Origin: JBGOTP01 sp041476545
Lineage (GTDB): Bacteria; Acidobacteriota; Vicinamibacteria; Vicinamibacterales; CAVVIG01
DNA: 23,787 nucleotides
Direction: 5' to 3'
Assembly: GCA_041476545.1 (NCBI GenBank)
Contig: JBGOTP010000028.1
Coordinates: 1-23,787, forward strand
Under the pieces are notes generated by a model. The model worked only from the letters and a program-made list of their open reading frames with translations. It did not search any database and had not been told where the DNA came from. Positions 22,601-23,787 of the stretch are shown here, in pieces (within the stretch, counting starts at the first letter, position 1; the number at the start of each line of letters is the position of its first letter). A program made the position numbers and the translations under genes.

Positions 22601-23787
22601 ACGCTCGACGGATAGTCGTCAACCACTTCGACATCGGTGACCAGGGCGGTTCGCGCGTAGAGCCCCTCGAAGAGATCGTGCGACAGCAACGCATTCTCCG
22701 GCACCCGCCCCTCGAGCGACGCCATGAACGCATCGACGTCGTAGAGGCCTTTGCCCGTGAAGATGCCCTCATTGAAGAGATCCTGGTACACGTCAGAGAC
22801 CGCCGTGGTATACGGGTCTACGCCCGTGTGGCCGGCGTAAATCCTGGCGAAGAGCGACCCCGCCGCACTCGCCATCGTGACGCTGACGCGGGGCTGGAGA
22901 ATGCCGTAGCCCTCCGTGACGCGATCGGCAACCCGATCGAAGCGGGGACGATTCAACGGATGGGCGATGATGCCGATCAGTTCCTTCGCGGCGCCGCGCG
23001 GGAGTCGAGTGTCGGAGTCGAGGGTAATGCAGTACTTCACCGAGGGGAGCACCGAGAGCTCGCCGACTTGGACCGCGAAGCTGCCATTGGAGGCGCCTCG
23101 CAGCAGGCGATTGAATTCCTCGAGTTTTCCACGTTTGCGTTCCCACCCCATCCACACCTGTTCCCGGGCATTCCAACGTCGCGCGCGGTGGAACAGGAAA
23201 AAGCGATCGGCATGTCCAGGGCCGAACCGGCGATTGAGGTTCTCGACCCCCGCCCTCGCTGCGGCCTGAATCGCCGCATCGTCGTCGAGCACCTCGGCGT
23301 CGGCATCGCTGAAGTCGCTGAGGATGGCGAAATGGATGCAGGGGTCGAGGTTGCCAAGGGCGAGGACCTCGATGTGCTCCAGCATGGTGGCCACCGACGC
23401 CGTGTCGGTCAGCATCGTCGGCACCACGACCATCGTGCGCGCGTCGTCCGGAATGCGATCGGAAAAGTCGAGGCGGGACAGGCGACGAGGCGGCAGCGCC
23501 CATGTGACGATGCGCTGAACGACGGCAATGGCGATGTCGGCGGCTGGGATCAGCAGAAGCAGCAGGATGGTCAGGAGGGCGCCGAGGCTACCGCCCGCAC
23601 GATAGACGTACGCGGCCGCGGCGCTCAGTACGAACGCGGTCAGGACGACGGTTGCCCCGAGATAGACGAGCGCGGCGTGGCCGAACACGGCGCGTCTGAT
23701 CCGCTTCGCAAGTTTCGGGCGGTAGGCGACGTCGGTTTCGAGGTCGCGGCGTCCCTGATCGATGAGGTGGTATCCGACATGGGCCGC
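16654..23787 (-). CDS. ndvB: Cyclic beta-1,2-glucan synthase, NdvB/ChvB type (N-terminus outside window)
   Basis: Inner-membrane enzyme that initiates, extends and cyclises beta-1,2-glucan from UDP-glucose; the product goes to the periplasm in osmoadaptation and host interaction in Rhizobiales. The frame is open to the window edge, so the N-terminus is missing; about 2377 residues are visible, and homologues have about 2800. In visible order: two transmembrane helices (about 37-92); GT84 with LDSDTRLP (about 257), EGIFTGKGLYDVDAF, ENALLSHDLFEGLYAR and QHRWVRGDWQ (about 403); more helices near 430-480 and 580-610; a glycoamylase-like domain (about 630-980); a GH94 sandwich near 1090; a second near 1575; and the GH94 catalytic domain with GFRDQLQD (Asp about 1925) and GGGDWNDGMNR (about 2056). 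DWND is where GH94 phosphorylases carry the general acid. All signatures look intact. Confidence 0.94.
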   Translation of the reverse strand, partial: AAHVGYHLIDQGRRDLETDVAYRPKLAKRIRRAVFGHAALVYLGATVVLTAFVLSAAAAYVYRAGGSLGALLTILLLLLIPAADIAIAVVQRIVTWALPPRRLSRLDFSDRIPDDARTMVVVPTMLTDTASVATMLEHIEVLALGNLDPCIHFAILSDFSDADAEVLDDDAAIQAAARAGVENLNRRFGPGHADRFFLFHRARRWNAREQVWMGWERKRGKLEEFNRLLRGASNGSFAVQVGELSVLPSVKYCITLDSDTRLPRGAAKELIGIIAHPLNRPRFDRVADRVTEGYGILQPRVSVTMASAAGSLFARIYAGHTGVDPYTTAVSDVYQDLFNEGIFTGKGLYDVDAFMASLEGRVPENALLSHDLFEGLYARTALVTDVEVVDDYPSSVLAHARRQHRWVRGDWQILWWLFPFVRTRSGVQRNRLPLISRWKILDNLRRSLMAPATVALLVLGWTILPGRPAVWTAIALTALAWPIVMRVAQFLSGPARGQSRAIFLRTTIDDLRTDVARASLQLVFLAHQAYEMVRAVGVTLVRLVFTHRRLLEWETAAASAARTNEPRPSVFMKEMIASPCLAGGGLLLLALVHRHAWPAAAPVLLLWVAAPWIAYALSRPVPTREVALTAEDREYLRVVALKTWRYFETFMGPEDHGLPPDNVQMVPELTIAHRTSPTNIGMALLATVAAHDFGFIGMDVLIDRLETTLTTVEGLERFEGHLLNWYDTRTLAPLAPSYVSTVDSGNLAGALLTLSVALQRLSAGRGAEAGAPSVRLEKLAARAAALFDAMNFAFLYDTERQLFTIGYRLADAEGAGRLDPSYYDLLASESRLASFLAIAKGDAPESHWFHLGRSVTNVRGAPVLLSWSASMFEYLMPLLVMRNYPHTLLSASCRMVVRRQMDYATAHGVPWGISESAYNVVDRHETYQYKAFGVPGLGMKRGLGDELVVAPYATALAAMIAPAESAANLRRLSAVNADGDYGFFDAIDYTNRSAHHHDDDPPADRDHPKETIVRTYLAHHQGMTLIALTNALFGDVMVQRFHADPRVQATELLLQERVPRLAPTIEPRPLDDMRVVAPPPPMPVRRYRSPHTVVPHAQFLSNGNYVSVVTNAGGGNSFCRGLSVTRSRRDATVDPGGQYIYLRDVRSGSVWSATYQPTVLEPDDYIVEFRAEKATFRRRDDELSTRLEIAVSTEDDVEVRRITVVNQGARIREVDVTSYAEIALAPPVDDLAHPAFGKLFLETEYLAGSAALLCHRRPRDAREPTMWAVHVLSLEGRPQGPLEWETDRLRFLGRGRDARAPVALDGRPLSGTTGCVLDPIFSLRQRIRLVPGASVRLSFSTGITSDRETADALASKYHDPSAAARTFALAYTHAQSGLRHLGISNEEALLFERLASRTMFADDSLRASSAVIASNTLGQAGLWPHGISGDLPILLVRVVGDGDVGLVRQVLQAQEYWRLKGLNADVVILNEHAISYMDEMQAHLTALLDNGPWRAWKHRSGGAYLLRTDGMGQADRTLLEAVARTVLRGDQGDLRAQLARHPHLQPRATAPDFSPIDDAPVVRAPDAPIAVPPLTLPNGLGGFTGDGREYAIVLEGNQETPLPWSNVIANPAFGTIVTASGSAHTWSGNSRENRLTTFANDPTVDPTAEALFIRDDDSGDAWSPTPGPMTRHAASGRFLIRHSSGCTHFSHVTRGIAHELDVFVDVDDPIKFSLLTLTNNGDAPRTLSVFAYNDWVLGPPREGQQAHVTTAWDPGTAAVLARNAYTEQFGHRIAFAHASERPASVTGSRASFIGRNGSLSYPAALRRLTLQECFGAGLDPCAVLHVTLVLNAGETHRVLFILGQGTDDEHVQRLIARHGGVDAGIDALGKVRASWDNILETVQVHTPDDSFDVLMNRWLLYQNLSCRLWTRGGYYQPGGAFGFRDQLQDVMALLVARPDIAREHLLRAAGRQFVEGDVQHWWHEPGGRGLRSRCSDDLLWLPFVTAEYVRATGDLAALDARAPFLTAPLLTPDVQEAYDQPGRSSQDGSLFEHCVRAIDKGMTSGTHGLPLFGGGDWNDGMNRVGPAGRGESTWLGFFLHSVLSSFIPLCEARKDTARSQRYQRETRRLATSLELSWDGEWYRRGYYDDGTPLGSAQNDECRIDSIPQSWSVLSGAVPLRFAERAMDAVRASLVAREPQLLLLLQPPFDRSPQEPGYIKGYPPGVRENGGQYTHAAVWVVMALAQLGSGDEAVELFHMLNPLNHSRHASDADRYKTEPYVVAGDVYARPPHAGRGGWSWYTGSAGWLYRAGLENILGLRRRGATFVVDPCIPSSWPECHIAWRFLDTRYTITVSNPLRRCRGVATATLDGATVKSCAIPLVSDGGQHDVRIVLGDVK

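Overview
The window is GC-rich, gene-dense bacterial chromosome. The gene set (PPDK, endonuclease-type MutL, RarA, SpoU methyltransferase, GreA, UvrB, an MlaE/F/D-type ABC system and a giant cyclic beta-1,2-glucan synthase) indicates a Gram-negative bacterium with an outer membrane. The spacer style (heptanucleotide tracts at gene ends, REP-like GGGCTAAAGCCC hairpins) suggests Acidobacteriota, perhaps class Vicinamibacteria. That placement is inference; the window has no rRNA or tRNA gene.

Layout. 1-1416 (+) is the C-terminal half of pyruvate phosphate dikinase, cut by the left edge, followed by mutL (1508-3316, +). 3317-3943 is the only long stretch without a convincing conserved gene. It holds two stem-loops, a 58-codon ORF for a possible two-helix membrane protein, a heptamer tract and two tandem REP-like hairpins. 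rarA (3944-5299) and a SpoU-family RNA methyltransferase (5351-6148) lie on the minus strand. Divergent from them, greA (6207-6677) overlaps by 4 nt a membrane-associated patatin-like protein that appears to lack both catalytic residues. A PLP-dependent trans-sulfuration enzyme (8185-9369, +) converges on a TrkA-N/DHH/DHHA1 fusion phosphoesterase (9437-10870, -). That gene diverges from uvrB (10966-12996, +). A tight + strand cluster follows: mlaE-like permease, mlaF-like ATPase, MCE/MlaD-like protein with five 34-residue repeats, YtxH-like protein and a small membrane-anchored helical protein (to 16432). The right third (16457-23787, -) is a very large NdvB/ChvB-type synthase, cut at its N-terminus by the window edge, with a small CPXCG zinc-ribbon-like gene just downstream.

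Functional themes. DNA repair and replication restart (mutL, rarA, uvrB), transcription elongation (greA), RNA modification, central carbon and sulfur amino acid metabolism, and envelope functions (lipid transport by the Mla-type cluster, periplasmic glucan synthesis). Most genes are ordinary housekeeping genes.

I see no new defence system, CRISPR array, prophage or insertion sequence. The most unusual signal is in the spacers. At least six gene ends carry imperfect tandem heptanucleotides, purine-rich on the coding strand of the upstream gene, that abut or encode the stop codon and in the cleanest case place TAG in all three frames. Three REP-like hairpins share a two-arm, 2-nt-spacer design with an element embedded in frame in the mutL linker. 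The catalytically bare patatin-like protein and the 34-residue MCE repeat array are the most interesting protein-level observations.
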